A program made the translations under genes and the position numbers. Source: Clostridium sp. (lineage in GTDB: Bacteria; Bacillota; Clostridia; Clostridiales; Clostridiaceae). From it: a stretch of DNA of 47,464 bases. Shown here one piece after another: positions 10,634-18,999 of this stretch. The stretch spans positions 1 to 47,464 of the forward strand of contig JARIDB010000031.1 in assembly GCA_029257045.1 (NCBI GenBank). Reading direction: 5' to 3'. Positions within the stretch are counted from its first letter, which is position 1; the number at the start of each line of letters is the position of its first letter. The notes under the pieces are model-generated. The model was not told the origin of the DNA. It did not search any database and saw only the letters and a program-made list of their open reading frames with translations.

Positions 10634-11511
10634 TGAATGGTGTAATTAATGTATTTAAGAATACAGGAATGACTTCCTTTGATGTAGTTAGAATTATTAA
10701 AAAACTAGCAGGTACGGGTAAAGTTGGACATACAGGAACTCTAGATCCAGAGGCTTCTGGAGTTTTACCTATTTGTATAGGAAAAGCTACTAAAATTATT
10801 GATTATATAATGGATTCAAAAAAGGTTTATGAAGTAGAACTTAGGTTAGGAATAAAAACTACTACATATGACTTAGAAGGAGACATTATAGAAGAAAAGG
10901 ATTGTTCTAGGTTAACAAAAGAAATGGTTGCAGAGGCTATTAATAGTTTTAAAGGGGAATACCTACAGGTTCCACCAATGTATTCTGCTTTGAAACAAAA
11001 TGGTGTTAGGCTTTATGAATTAGCAAGAAAAGGAATAGAAGTTCATAGAGATGGAAGATTAATTAATATATACAACATAGAAATAAAAGCTATTAATTTA
11101 CCTTATGCGACTATGGAAGTAACTTGTTCAAAAGGAACTTACATAAGAAGCTTATGCTATGATATAGGGGAAAAGTTAGAGGTTGGAGGAACTATGTCTA
11201 AACTTAAGAGAAGCCAAACCTCTAAGTTTAAAGAAGAAGAAGCTATTAATATTAATGATTTAACAAAAGAAAATGTTGAAAAATATTTAATAAGTATTGA
11301 AGATGCCCTAGATACATATGATAAATTAGTAGTTTTAAATAAGTTTTCAGAGCTTCTAATCAATGGAGTTAATGTTTTTGATAAAAGATTTACCAATGAA
11401 AACTATATAGAAGGTAAATTATATAGAGTTTATAATGAAGACAGAAAATTTATTGGATTAGGAAGAGGAGAAGAAAAGGCCTTTAAGATTGAAAAATTAT
11501 TAATTGTTTAG
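10633..11511 (+). CDS. truB: tRNA pseudouridine(55) synthase TruB
   Basis: 292 residues. TruB makes pseudouridine 55 in the T-loop of tRNAs. The motif GKVGHTGTLDPEASGVLP contains the catalytic Asp (D38), and KVYEVELRLG and CSKGTYIRSL are family-typical. The start overlaps the nrnA stop (TAATG), a coupling signature. A C-terminal extension resembles the bacterial TruB PUA-like region. Confidence 0.96.
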   Translation: MNGVINVFKNTGMTSFDVVRIIKKLAGTGKVGHTGTLDPEASGVLPICIGKATKIIDYIMDSKKVYEVELRLGIKTTTYDLEGDIIEEKDCSRLTKEMVAEAINSFKGEYLQVPPMYSALKQNGVRLYELARKGIEVHRDGRLINIYNIEIKAINLPYATMEVTCSKGTYIRSLCYDIGEKLEVGGTMSKLKRSQTSKFKEEEAININDLTKENVEKYLISIEDALDTYDKLVVLNKFSELLINGVNVFDKRFTNENYIEGKLYRVYNEDRKFIGLGRGEEKAFKIEKLLIV

Positions 11512-11522
11512 GGGAGTTTAAA

Positions 11523-12455
11523 ATGGAAGTAATAGATGATATTATTAAGGGAAATAAAGAAAAACCTAATTATATAGCTTTAGGTAGTTTTGATGGTCTT
11601 CACTTAGGTCATTTATCCCTTCTTAAAAAAATTGTAAGTTTAGCTAAAGAAAATAATGGACTTAGTATGGTTTTTACTTATAAAAATCATCCTAAAACTT
11701 TGGTGGATCCAAATAATGTTCCAAAGCTAATTATGGATATAGAAACTAAGTTAGATTGCCTGAAAGAAGAGAATATTGATATAGTTGTACTTAAAGAATT
11801 TACTAAGGAATTTATGAAAATTCCTCCAGAAAAATTCATAGATATTTTATGTGAAAACTATAATATTAAAGGTATTATTGTAGGGTTTAATTTTAGATTT
11901 GGACATAAGAATTTAGGAGATATCAAGCTTCTTGAAAGTCTTCAGGATAAATATGGCTATAAGATTTATATTATAAACCCTTATACATATAAAGATAATG
12001 TAGTAAGTAGTAGTAGAATTAGAAATAATATTCTAATTGGTGATGTAAAAGAAGCAAGTAGAATGTTATCAAGACCGTATTCTATAAAAGGAAAAGTTAT
12101 TCATGGAAAAAAGTTGGGGAGAACTATCGGATTTCCTACAGCAAATTTAGAAATTAATTTAAAATATGTAATTCCTAAAAAAGGTGTTTATTATACAAAT
12201 GTAGAATATAATAAAAAAATATATAAAGGAATTACTTCAGTTGGGAATAATCCAACAGTAAATGGTCAAGAATTAACCATAGAAACTTTTATTCTTGATT
12301 TTAAAAAAGAAATTTATGGAGAAGAAATAAAAGTATTCTTTATAGAGTTAATAAGAGATGAAATTAAATTTGATTCTTTAGAAGAATTAATAAGAGCAAT
12401 AAAGAAAGATGAAAAATTTGCTACAAATAAAGAAATATTAGTGAAGATTATGTGA
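11523..12455 (+). CDS. ribF: Bifunctional riboflavin kinase / FAD synthetase
   Basis: 310 residues. RibF turns riboflavin into FMN and then FAD. The N-terminal nucleotidyltransferase has ALGSFDGLHLGH and the SSSRIRN motif (about residue 160); the C-terminal kinase domain has GKKLGRTIGFPTANL (about 195). It has AGGGGAG before ATG and is the last gene of the rimP operon, as in B. subtilis. FAD produced here would serve flavoenzymes such as XdhB in the same window, though no direct link is implied. Confidence 0.95.
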   Translation: MEVIDDIIKGNKEKPNYIALGSFDGLHLGHLSLLKKIVSLAKENNGLSMVFTYKNHPKTLVDPNNVPKLIMDIETKLDCLKEENIDIVVLKEFTKEFMKIPPEKFIDILCENYNIKGIIVGFNFRFGHKNLGDIKLLESLQDKYGYKIYIINPYTYKDNVVSSSRIRNNILIGDVKEASRMLSRPYSIKGKVIHGKKLGRTIGFPTANLEINLKYVIPKKGVYYTNVEYNKKIYKGITSVGNNPTVNGQELTIETFILDFKKEIYGEEIKVFFIELIRDEIKFDSLEELIRAIKKDEKFATNKEILVKIM

Positions 12456-12463
12456 AAATGTAA

Positions 12464-12492
12464 TTTACAATAGAATTACTATTTGTTATAAT
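12464..12492 (+). promoter_or_regulatory. Sigma-A promoter of rpsO
   Basis: TTTACA (12464-12469), 17 bases, then a perfect TATAAT (12487-12492). Transcription should start near 12499, leaving a leader of about 75 bases before rpsO. S15 represses its own mRNA in several bacteria through a structured leader; no conserved S15 site could be confirmed by eye. Confidence 0.8.
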
Positions 12493-12573
12493 AGCAAAGG
12501 AGAACCTATTTCTAAGATTAAAGGGTGCTATCTTTTTTCATGGATTTAGGCGATATTATATGGAGGTGTCGAT

Positions 12574-12837
12574 ATGGACGCAATAAGAAAGCAAGAAATA
12601 ATCAAAGAACACGGAAGACATGAAGGTGATACAGGTTCACCAGAAGTGCAAATAGCTTTATTAACTGAAAGAGTTAATTCATTAACTGGACATTTAAGAA
12701 TTCACAAAAAAGATCATCACTCAAGAAGAGGTCTTTTAATGATGGTTGGACAAAGAAGAGGTCTTTTAAACTATTTAGCTAAACAAGATATCGAAAGATA
12801 TAGAGCTATAATTAAAAAATTAGGCTTAAGAAGATAG
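12574..12837 (+). CDS. rpsO: 30S ribosomal protein S15
   Basis: 87 residues, close to the usual 88-89. S15 is a primary binder of 16S rRNA helix 22. Family signature: [20 protein letters not shown] followed by [12 protein letters not shown]. It has a GGAGGTG site and its own promoter and terminator, so it is monocistronic but sits next to pnp, the order widespread in bacteria. Confidence 0.98.
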   Translation: MDAIRKQEIIKEHGRHEGDTGSPEVQIALLTERVNSLTGHLRIHKKDHHSRRGLLMMVGQRRGLLNYLAKQDIERYRAIIKKLGLRR

Positions 12838-12841
12838 TCCT

Positions 12842-12874
12842 TAGAGCGGTTTTTTTAAGCCGCTCTATTATTTT
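12842..12874 (+). terminator. rpsO terminator
   Basis: TAGAGCGG (12842-12849) pairs with CCGCTCTA (12860-12867), followed by TTATTTT. The loop itself contains seven T. It starts 5 bases after the rpsO stop. Confidence 0.85.
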
Positions 12875-12916
12875 AAGAAATAAAAAATAATAAAAATTCC
12901 GAAAGGAGGTTTAATA

Positions 12917-15034
12917 ATGAAAAATGTAATGAAAACAACTATAGCTGGCAGAGAATTAAAATTAGAGTTTGGAAACATAGGTAAATTATCAGATGTATCT
13001 GCTTTAATTAGCTATGGAGATACAGTTATTTTAACAAATGTTAATGCTTCAGAAAAACCAAGAGAGGGGATAGATTTCTTTCCACTAAGTGTTGAATATG
13101 AAGAAAGATTATATTCTGTAGGTAAAATACCTGGTGGATTTATTAAAAGAGAAGGTAGACCTTCAGAAAATGCTATATTATCTGGAAGAGCTGTTGATAG
13201 ACCTTTAAGACCACTTTTCCCAAAAGGATATAGAAATGATGTTCAGGTAGTTTGTACTGTAGTTTCAGTAGAAAAAGACAACTTACCAGAAATATTAGCA
13301 ACTAATGCTGCTTCTTTAGCATTGTGTTTATCAAGTATTCCTTTTTCAACTCCTGTTGCAACAGTGCAAGTAGGGCTGATTAATGGTAAATTTATTTTAA
13401 ACCCAGTGTCAAAAGAAAGAGAAGAAAGTGAACTTCACTTAACAGTTTGTGCAACTTATGAAAGAGTTATGATGATTGAAGCTGGTGGAAATGAAATACC
13501 AGAAGATACTATGATAAATGCAATTAAATTTGGATTTGATTGCTGTCAAGAAATAATTAAATTCCAAAATGAAGCTGTAGCCAAGTTTGGAAAAGAAAAG
13601 ATTACACCAGAATTATATCATCCAAATGAAGAATTAGAGAAATCAGTAAATGAATTTGCTCATGATATGGTTAAAGAAGCAATGTGGATTACAGACAAAG
13701 ATGAAAGAAATTCAGCAATAGATTCTTTAACTAAAAAGGTTTATGAAAAATTTAAAGAAGATTATGCAGAAACTATTGGAGACTTAAAAGAAATTCTTTA
13801 TACTATTCAAAAAGAAGTAGTTAGAGATATGCTTTTAAATCATCATAGAAGACCTGATGAAAGAGCTTTTGATGAGGTAAGACCAATAGATTGTGAAGTG
13901 GGTATTCTACCAAGGACTCATGGAACAGGTTTATTTACAAGAGGATTAACTCAAGTAATGACAGTTGCAACTTTAGGAGCTGTTGGAGATATTCAAATAA
14001 TAGATGGTATTGGTGAGGCTAAATCTAAGAGATATATGCATCACTATAACTTCCCTGCATATTCAGTAGGAGAAGTTAGACCACTTAGAGGACCAGGTAG
14101 AAGAGAAATAGGACATGGAGCTTTAGCAGAAAGAGCTTTAGAGCCATTAATTCCTTCAGAAGAAGAATTCCCGTACACTATTAGATTAGTTTCAGAAGTT
14201 TTAAGCTCAAATGGTTCAACATCACAAGCTTCAGTATGTGGTAGTACATTAGCCTTATTAGATGCTGGTGTTCCAATAAAGAGACCAGCAGCAGGTATTG
14301 CTATGGGACTTATAACGTCAGAAGATTTATCAAAAGAAGAAGTTTTAACTGACATTCAAGGTATAGAAGATTTCTTTGCAGATATGGACTTTAAAGTTGC
14401 AGGAACAACTGAAGGTATTACTTCAATTCAAGTAGATACTAAGATAAAAGGATTAAGTTTTAAAACAATAAATGATGCTATAATGGGAGCTAAAAAAGCA
14501 AGATTAGGAATACTAGATAAAATAAATGCTTGTATAGAAGCCCCAAGAAAAGAAGTTTCTTTATATGCTCCAAAAACTTTAGTAATAAACATAGATCCTG
14601 AAAAAATAAGGGCTGTAATTGGTGCTGGTGGAAAAGTTATCAATAAGATAATAGATGAAACTGGTGTTAAGATTGATATTAAAGAAGATGGAACAGTGTT
14701 TATATCTTCACAAGATCATGAAAATGTAAATAAGGCTATTTCAATTATTGAAGGATTAACTAAGGAAGTAAAAGCTGGAGAAATTTATTTGGGAAAAGTG
14801 ACAAAGATTGCAACATTTGGAGCTTTCATTGAAATACTTCCAAATAAAGAAGGCTTATGCCATATATCTAAATTAGATAAGGCTAGAGTTAATAAAGTTG
14901 AAGATGTAGTTTCTGTAGGTGATGAAATACTTGTTAAGGTTACAGAAATAGATAGCCAAGGAAGAATCAATTTATCTAGAAAAGATGCTTTAGTAGATGA
15001 TTCAGAAGAAGAAAAAGAAAAAGAAGAAAAATAA
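12917..15034 (+). CDS. pnp: Polyribonucleotide nucleotidyltransferase (PNPase)
   Basis: 705 residues. PNPase degrades RNA 3' to 5' by phosphorolysis. Two RNase PH cores flank a helical domain; the second contains [21 protein letters not shown] and the [18 protein letters not shown] segment. A KH domain (about residue 553, [15 protein letters not shown]) and an S1 domain (about 620-690, [15 protein letters not shown]) follow, with an acidic EEEKEKEEK tail. Its ribosome site GAAAGGAGG is strong. It lies right after the rpsO terminator. Confidence 0.98.
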   Translation: MKNVMKTTIAGRELKLEFGNIGKLSDVSALISYGDTVILTNVNASEKPREGIDFFPLSVEYEERLYSVGKIPGGFIKREGRPSENAILSGRAVDRPLRPLFPKGYRNDVQVVCTVVSVEKDNLPEILATNAASLALCLSSIPFSTPVATVQVGLINGKFILNPVSKEREESELHLTVCATYERVMMIEAGGNEIPEDTMINAIKFGFDCCQEIIKFQNEAVAKFGKEKITPELYHPNEELEKSVNEFAHDMVKEAMWITDKDERNSAIDSLTKKVYEKFKEDYAETIGDLKEILYTIQKEVVRDMLLNHHRRPDERAFDEVRPIDCEVGILPRTHGTGLFTRGLTQVMTVATLGAVGDIQIIDGIGEAKSKRYMHHYNFPAYSVGEVRPLRGPGRREIGHGALAERALEPLIPSEEEFPYTIRLVSEVLSSNGSTSQASVCGSTLALLDAGVPIKRPAAGIAMGLITSEDLSKEEVLTDIQGIEDFFADMDFKVAGTTEGITSIQVDTKIKGLSFKTINDAIMGAKKARLGILDKINACIEAPRKEVSLYAPKTLVINIDPEKIRAVIGAGGKVINKIIDETGVKIDIKEDGTVFISSQDHENVNKAISIIEGLTKEVKAGEIYLGKVTKIATFGAFIEILPNKEGLCHISKLDKARVNKVEDVVSVGDEILVKVTEIDSQGRINLSRKDALVDDSEEEKEKEEK

Positions 15035-15068
15035 AAATAAAAAGAAGAAAAATAGCACATAGAAGTTC

Positions 15069-15095
15069 AAAGGGCAATTTATTGCCTTTTTTCTT
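15069..15095 (+). terminator. pnp terminator
   Basis: AAAGGGCAAT (15069-15078) pairs with ATTGCCTTTT (15081-15090) with one G-U pair, followed by more T. It lies 35 bases after the pnp stop. Confidence 0.8.
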
Positions 15096-15114
15096 TATAT
15101 TATAAATATTACAA

Positions 15115-15142
15115 GCTATAGTTACATAACTATAGCATTTTT
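15115..15142 (+). terminator. Second hairpin after pnp, terminator-like
   Basis: GCTATAGTT (15115-15123), loop ACAT, AACTATAGC (15128-15136), then ATTTTTATT. It could be a back-up terminator for pnp or a structure in the leader of the M16 peptidase gene. Confidence 0.5.
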
Positions 15143-15144
15143 AT

Positions 15145-15161
15145 TAATACTAATAGTATTA
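15145..15161. promoter_or_regulatory. Operator-like perfect palindrome before the M16 peptidase
   Basis: TAATACTA, one central base, TAGTATTA: a perfect 8-bp inverted repeat. It lies 24 bases before the start codon and just upstream of the AGGAGG. The short 1-base centre suits a protein-binding site better than an RNA hairpin. The regulator is unknown. Confidence 0.35.
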
Positions 15162-15185
15162 GATAGAATTAAATTAGGAGGAATT

Positions 15186-16484
15186 ATGTATAATACGTAC
15201 GTTTTAAAAAATGGATTAAGAGTAGTAACTGAATATATTGATCATGTAAACTCAATTAGTATTGGAGTCATGGTGCAAAATGGTTCAAGAAATGAAGATA
15301 TATCAAATAATGGTATTTCCCACTTTATTGAACATATGTTTTTCAAAGGTACTGAGAAGAGAACATCAAAGGAAATAGTACAAGAAATAGAAAATTTAGG
15401 TGGGCAAATTAATGCTTATACAAGTAAAGAAGCCACATGCTATTATATTAAAGCTTTAGATACTCATGTAGATATTTCTTTAGATATATTATCGGATATG
15501 ATAATAAATTCTAAGTTCGATGATGAAGAGATAAAAAAGGAACAGGGAGTAGTTATTGAAGAGATAAATATGAGTGAAGATACTCCAGAAGATGTGCTAG
15601 ATGATAATCAGTCTTTAGCAGTATTTGGAGACAATGCTCTTGCTTATCCTATATTAGGAACAGAAAATAATGTTAAGTCTTTTAATAATGATAAATTAAA
15701 GAAATTTGTTAAATCTCACTATGCACCTAGAAATTCTGTATTGTCTGTTTGTGGAAAGTTTGATGAAAAAGAACTGTTTAAACTTATAGAAGAAAAGTTT
15801 GGACCATGGGAAGGGGATAATACATACACTCCAAAGTATAACAATCCAATACTTCTAAATAATAGTAAGTATACAAACAAACAAATAGAACAAGTTCATA
15901 TAAATTTAGCATTAAAAGGACTGCCTTATGCACATGAAAAATCTTACGCATTACTTCTTTTAAATAATGTTTTTGGTGGAGGAGCTTCATCTATATTATT
16001 TCAAAAAATAAGAGAAGAGCTTGGATTATGCTATACTATATATTCTTATGCACAACCTTATTTAGGAGTAGGAATAAATAGTATCTATACAGGGTTAAGT
16101 AAAGAATCATCTGAGAAGGCTTTATATGTTATAAATAAAGAATTGAAAAACTTTGCAGAAAGTGGAATTTCACAAGAAGTTTTAAAAATTAATAAAGAAA
16201 AAATAAAAGCAAATTATATTTTAGGACTTGAGAGTACCTCTTCAAGAATGTTTGCTAATGCAAAAACTATGCTTTTTCAAAATAAGACTAAAAACCAAGA
16301 AGAAGTTATAAAAAGGATTAACAATATAAATAATGATGACATAAATTATGTATTAGATACTTGCTTCAAACCAGGCATAATTAGTTCAGCTTATGTAGGT
16401 CAAGATGTAGATCAAGATAAATTAAATCAAATTTTAGAAAAGGATATTGTTGCTTTTAATAACAAAGATTTGAAGAGACTATAA
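15186..16484 (+). CDS. M16 family zinc peptidase (YmxG/MlpA-like processing protease)
   Basis: 432 residues, a pitrilysin/mitochondrial-processing-peptidase-type enzyme. The inverted zinc motif HFIEH gives H46, E49 (catalytic) and H50; the third ligand E126 lies in GVVIEEINMSEDTPED exactly 76 residues later, as the family requires. The C-terminal half carries the inactive repeat with GGGASSILFQKIREELGLCYTIYS. No signal peptide is seen, so it acts in the cytosol. In B. subtilis the homolog lies between pnp and the dpa/dap genes, and this order is kept here. It has AGGAGG before ATG. Confidence 0.92.
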   Translation: MYNTYVLKNGLRVVTEYIDHVNSISIGVMVQNGSRNEDISNNGISHFIEHMFFKGTEKRTSKEIVQEIENLGGQINAYTSKEATCYYIKALDTHVDISLDILSDMIINSKFDDEEIKKEQGVVIEEINMSEDTPEDVLDDNQSLAVFGDNALAYPILGTENNVKSFNNDKLKKFVKSHYAPRNSVLSVCGKFDEKELFKLIEEKFGPWEGDNTYTPKYNNPILLNNSKYTNKQIEQVHINLALKGLPYAHEKSYALLLLNNVFGGGASSILFQKIREELGLCYTIYSYAQPYLGVGINSIYTGLSKESSEKALYVINKELKNFAESGISQEVLKINKEKIKANYILGLESTSSRMFANAKTMLFQNKTKNQEEVIKRINNINNDDINYVLDTCFKPGIISSAYVGQDVDQDKLNQILEKDIVAFNNKDLKRL

Positions 16485-16551
16485 TATAATATTATGTAAT
16501 AAAAAACTATTATTTGGCATAAGATTTATTTAGAACAAGGAGGTGAATCTT

Positions 16552-16878
16552 ATGTCAAAAGGTGATAAAAAAAGAGAAGATTATTATTCTGAAGATAGCA
16601 AAAAAGAATTGAAATACAGGTTGTTAAGTGAATTAGAAAGTTATGAAATATTTAATACAGAAGAAGCAGAAAAATATGATACTCAACAGGATTTAGATTT
16701 TATAATAGATGAAAAAGGAAACCTAGAGTTTATAGTAGCTGCCATTGCGGGAAGTAAATTAGGTTTTTTTGGAGGAAGGGAATATGTTGAAATCCCTTGG
16801 GATTACGTAACAAAAATAGGTGCTAATGTTATAGTTGTATCAGCAAGTAAAGAAAATATTAAAAGAACAAGAGCTTAA
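16552..16878 (+). CDS. PRC-barrel sporulation protein, YlmC/YmxH family
   Basis: 108 residues from ATG 16552, which is preceded by AAGGAGGTGA; a GTG at 16543 overlaps this ribosome site and is rejected. The core (LLSELESYEIFNTEEAEKY then DLDFIIDEKGNLEFIVA and EIPWDYVTKIGANVIVV) fits the small PRC-barrel proteins annotated as YlmC/YmxH. Compared with the usual 80-90 residues it has a charged N-terminal extension (KGDKKREDYYSEDSKKELK) and a longer linker. In B. subtilis ymxH sits beside ymxG, as here. The molecular role is unknown. Confidence 0.75.
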   Translation: MSKGDKKREDYYSEDSKKELKYRLLSELESYEIFNTEEAEKYDTQQDLDFIIDEKGNLEFIVAAIAGSKLGFFGGREYVEIPWDYVTKIGANVIVVSASKENIKRTRA

Positions 16879-16896
16879 TTAATAGGGGGTTATTAC

Positions 16897-18096
16897 TTGA
16901 AAATAATAATTCAAAAATTCGGTGGAACGTCAGTTTCTACAGAAGATAGAAGAAATCAAGTAGTGGCTAAGGTTAAAAATGCTATAGAAAAAGGGTACCA
17001 ACCTGTTGTTGTAGTATCAGCAATGGGAAGAAAAGGAGAACCGTACGCTACAGACAGTCTTTTATCATTGGTGGATAAAAATTTTAAGAAAAATAACCTA
17101 CAAGCTACAGATATGCTTATGTGTTGTGGTGAAATAATAAGCTCAGTAATGATAAGTAATGTATTTATTAATGCGGGAATAGATTCTACTCCATTAACAG
17201 GGGGTCAAGCAGGTATTATAACAGATGAAAATTTCTCAAAAGCTAAAGTAATAAAAACTAAAATAGAAAATATTTTAAGAATTTTAGAAGAAAATAAGGT
17301 TCCAGTTATTACAGGGTTCCAGGGAATAAGTGAAGAGGGTTACTTTACTACCTTAGGAAGAGGGGGAAGTGATACCTCAGCATGCCTTCTAGGAGTAGCT
17401 TTAAAAGCGGAGTATATTGAAATTTATACAGATGTAGATGGAATGATGACAGCAGATCCTAGAATTGTAACAAAAGCTTCTTTAATAAACAATATATCTT
17501 ATAATGAGGTTTTTCAATTAGCAGATCAAGGGGCAAAAGTTATTCATCCTCTTGCGGTAAGATGTGCAAGAGATGGAAAGGTTCCAATTGTAATAAAAAA
17601 TACAATGAGTGATTCTGAAGGAACATTTATTAATGAACTAGGAGATAAGAGTAATAGGTTAATATCAGGAATAACTTATTTAAATAATAGAGTTCAAGTT
17701 ACTTTAAAACTAAAAGATAATTTAGATAATAATAATTATAGATTTATATTAGATAAGTTAGCTAAAAATAAAGTGAGTTTGGACCTTATTAATATTTTTC
17801 CTAAAGAACAAATATTTACAATAGATGCATATGAAAAAGAAAAAACAGAAGTATTATTAAAAACTTTAAATATTAATTATACTTTTATAGAAAATTGTAG
17901 TACCATTGCAATAGTTGGAATTGGTATGACAGGAATACCGGGTATAATGGCTAAAATAGTAAATACCTTATCTGAAAATAATATAGAGATACTCCAAACA
18001 GCAGATTCAAAAATGACTATATGGTGTCTTGTTAATTCAATTAATATAAATAAAGCTTTAAATTCACTTCATGAAACTTTCAATTTAAATGAATAA
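16897..18096 (+). CDS. dapG: Aspartate kinase
   Basis: 399 residues. Aspartokinase catalyses the first step to lysine, DAP, threonine and methionine; DAP is needed for peptidoglycan and dipicolinate. TTG 16897 is the start (AGGGGG upstream), giving the N-terminal KIIIQKFGGTSVST signature. The kinase domain includes TTLGRGGSDTSACLLG and the EIYTDVDGMMTADPRI segment. Two C-terminal ACT domains (about 265-399) suggest amino-acid feedback. Position after the M16 peptidase and before tepA matches dapG of B. subtilis; the dapA and rnjB genes usually found there are absent. Confidence 0.92.
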   Translation: MKIIIQKFGGTSVSTEDRRNQVVAKVKNAIEKGYQPVVVVSAMGRKGEPYATDSLLSLVDKNFKKNNLQATDMLMCCGEIISSVMISNVFINAGIDSTPLTGGQAGIITDENFSKAKVIKTKIENILRILEENKVPVITGFQGISEEGYFTTLGRGGSDTSACLLGVALKAEYIEIYTDVDGMMTADPRIVTKASLINNISYNEVFQLADQGAKVIHPLAVRCARDGKVPIVIKNTMSDSEGTFINELGDKSNRLISGITYLNNRVQVTLKLKDNLDNNNYRFILDKLAKNKVSLDLINIFPKEQIFTIDAYEKEKTEVLLKTLNINYTFIENCSTIAIVGIGMTGIPGIMAKIVNTLSENNIEILQTADSKMTIWCLVNSININKALNSLHETFNLNE

Positions 18097-18143
18097 AATA
18101 AATCCTCTTGTACAGAATAACTACTATACAGGAGGATTTATTT
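18096..18143 (+). promoter_or_regulatory. Hairpin that buries the tepA ribosome binding site
   Basis: AAATAAATCCTCTTGTA (18096-18112) pairs with 18127-18143 over 17 bp with a single G-U pair and a 14-base loop. The 3' arm contains the AGGAGG of tepA and ends one base before its ATG. The 5' arm starts on the last base of the dapG stop codon. Confidence 0.8.
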
Positions 18144-18863
18144 ATGATTAACGAATATAACGAGCTAATAAACTCTAAAAAAGAAGAAAAAGAAGAAAAA
18201 CAAGAAAGAATAGAAGAAATTAAAGAACTTGGAACTACAAATATTAGTGATGATGATGATAATATTCAAATATTACCTATAATAGGTGAAATTGAAGGCC
18301 ATCAAATACTGCCACCACAAATTAAATCCACTAAATATGAACATGTTATACCGCAACTTATTTCTATGGAAAGAAATGAAAAAGTTAAAGGAATATTAAT
18401 TGTCTTAAATACTGTAGGAGGCGATGTGGAAGCAGGGCTTGCTATAGCAGAACTTATCGCATCTTTATCAAAGCCAACAGTTTCAATAGTAATAGGTGGA
18501 GGGCATTCCATAGGAGTACCTCTTGCAACTTCTTCAACCTTTTCATTTATAACTGCTTCTGCAACTATGATAGTACATCCAATTAGAATGAATGGATTTG
18601 TACTTGGAGTATCTAAAACTTTTGAATATTTTAAAAAGATGCAAGAAAGGATAGACAGCTTTATAGTTAGGACATCAGATATTAAAGATGATACATTAAA
18701 AGAACTTATGTCTAAATCAGATGAACTTTTAAACGATATGGGAACTATATTAATAGGAGATCAAGCTGTTAAATGTGGATTGATAGATAAGGTTGGAGGA
18801 ATAAAAGAAGCTCTTGATAAATTAAAAGAATTAATTGAAGAAAATAATAAAAAAGAATCTTAA
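18144..18863 (+). CDS. tepA: ClpP-fold serine protease, TepA family
   Basis: 239 residues of the ClpP/crotonase fold. B. subtilis TepA was proposed to aid protein translocation or signal-peptide degradation; the role is not firm. ATG 18144 follows CAGGAGGA. The N-terminal 60 residues are very charged (KKEEKEEKQERIEEIKEL), unlike ClpP itself. The nucleophile is likely S122 in GGGHSIGVP and the general base H145 in MIVHPIRMNG, the usual ClpP spacing. Its ribosome site is trapped in a strong hairpin, so translation is probably conditional. It ends in its own terminator. Confidence 0.85.
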   Translation: MINEYNELINSKKEEKEEKQERIEEIKELGTTNISDDDDNIQILPIIGEIEGHQILPPQIKSTKYEHVIPQLISMERNEKVKGILIVLNTVGGDVEAGLAIAELIASLSKPTVSIVIGGGHSIGVPLATSSTFSFITASATMIVHPIRMNGFVLGVSKTFEYFKKMQERIDSFIVRTSDIKDDTLKELMSKSDELLNDMGTILIGDQAVKCGLIDKVGGIKEALDKLKELIEENNKKES

Positions 18864-18883
18864 TTAAGATTCTTTTTTATTTT
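18849..18883 (+). terminator. tepA terminator
   Basis: AAAAGAATCTT (18851-18861) pairs with AAGATTCTTTT (18866-18876), loop AATT, followed by more T. The stem overlaps the tepA stop codon. The A-rich 5' side means it could also work on the opposite strand. Confidence 0.85.
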
Positions 18884-18928
18884 ATAATTTCATCATTCAG
18901 TTTTTTATTTTGATAAAATTCATTTAAA

Positions 18929-18956
18929 TTGATTTTTTACATATTAAGTTTATAAT
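18929..18956 (+). promoter_or_regulatory. Likely sigma-A promoter of ftsK
   Basis: TTGATT (18929-18934), 16 bases, TATAAT (18951-18956). It lies 44 bases before the GTG start of ftsK and after the tepA terminator. Confidence 0.6.
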
Positions 18957-18999
18957 TGTATATGAGTTATAATTAAAAATATGTAAAAGGGGTGATTAT

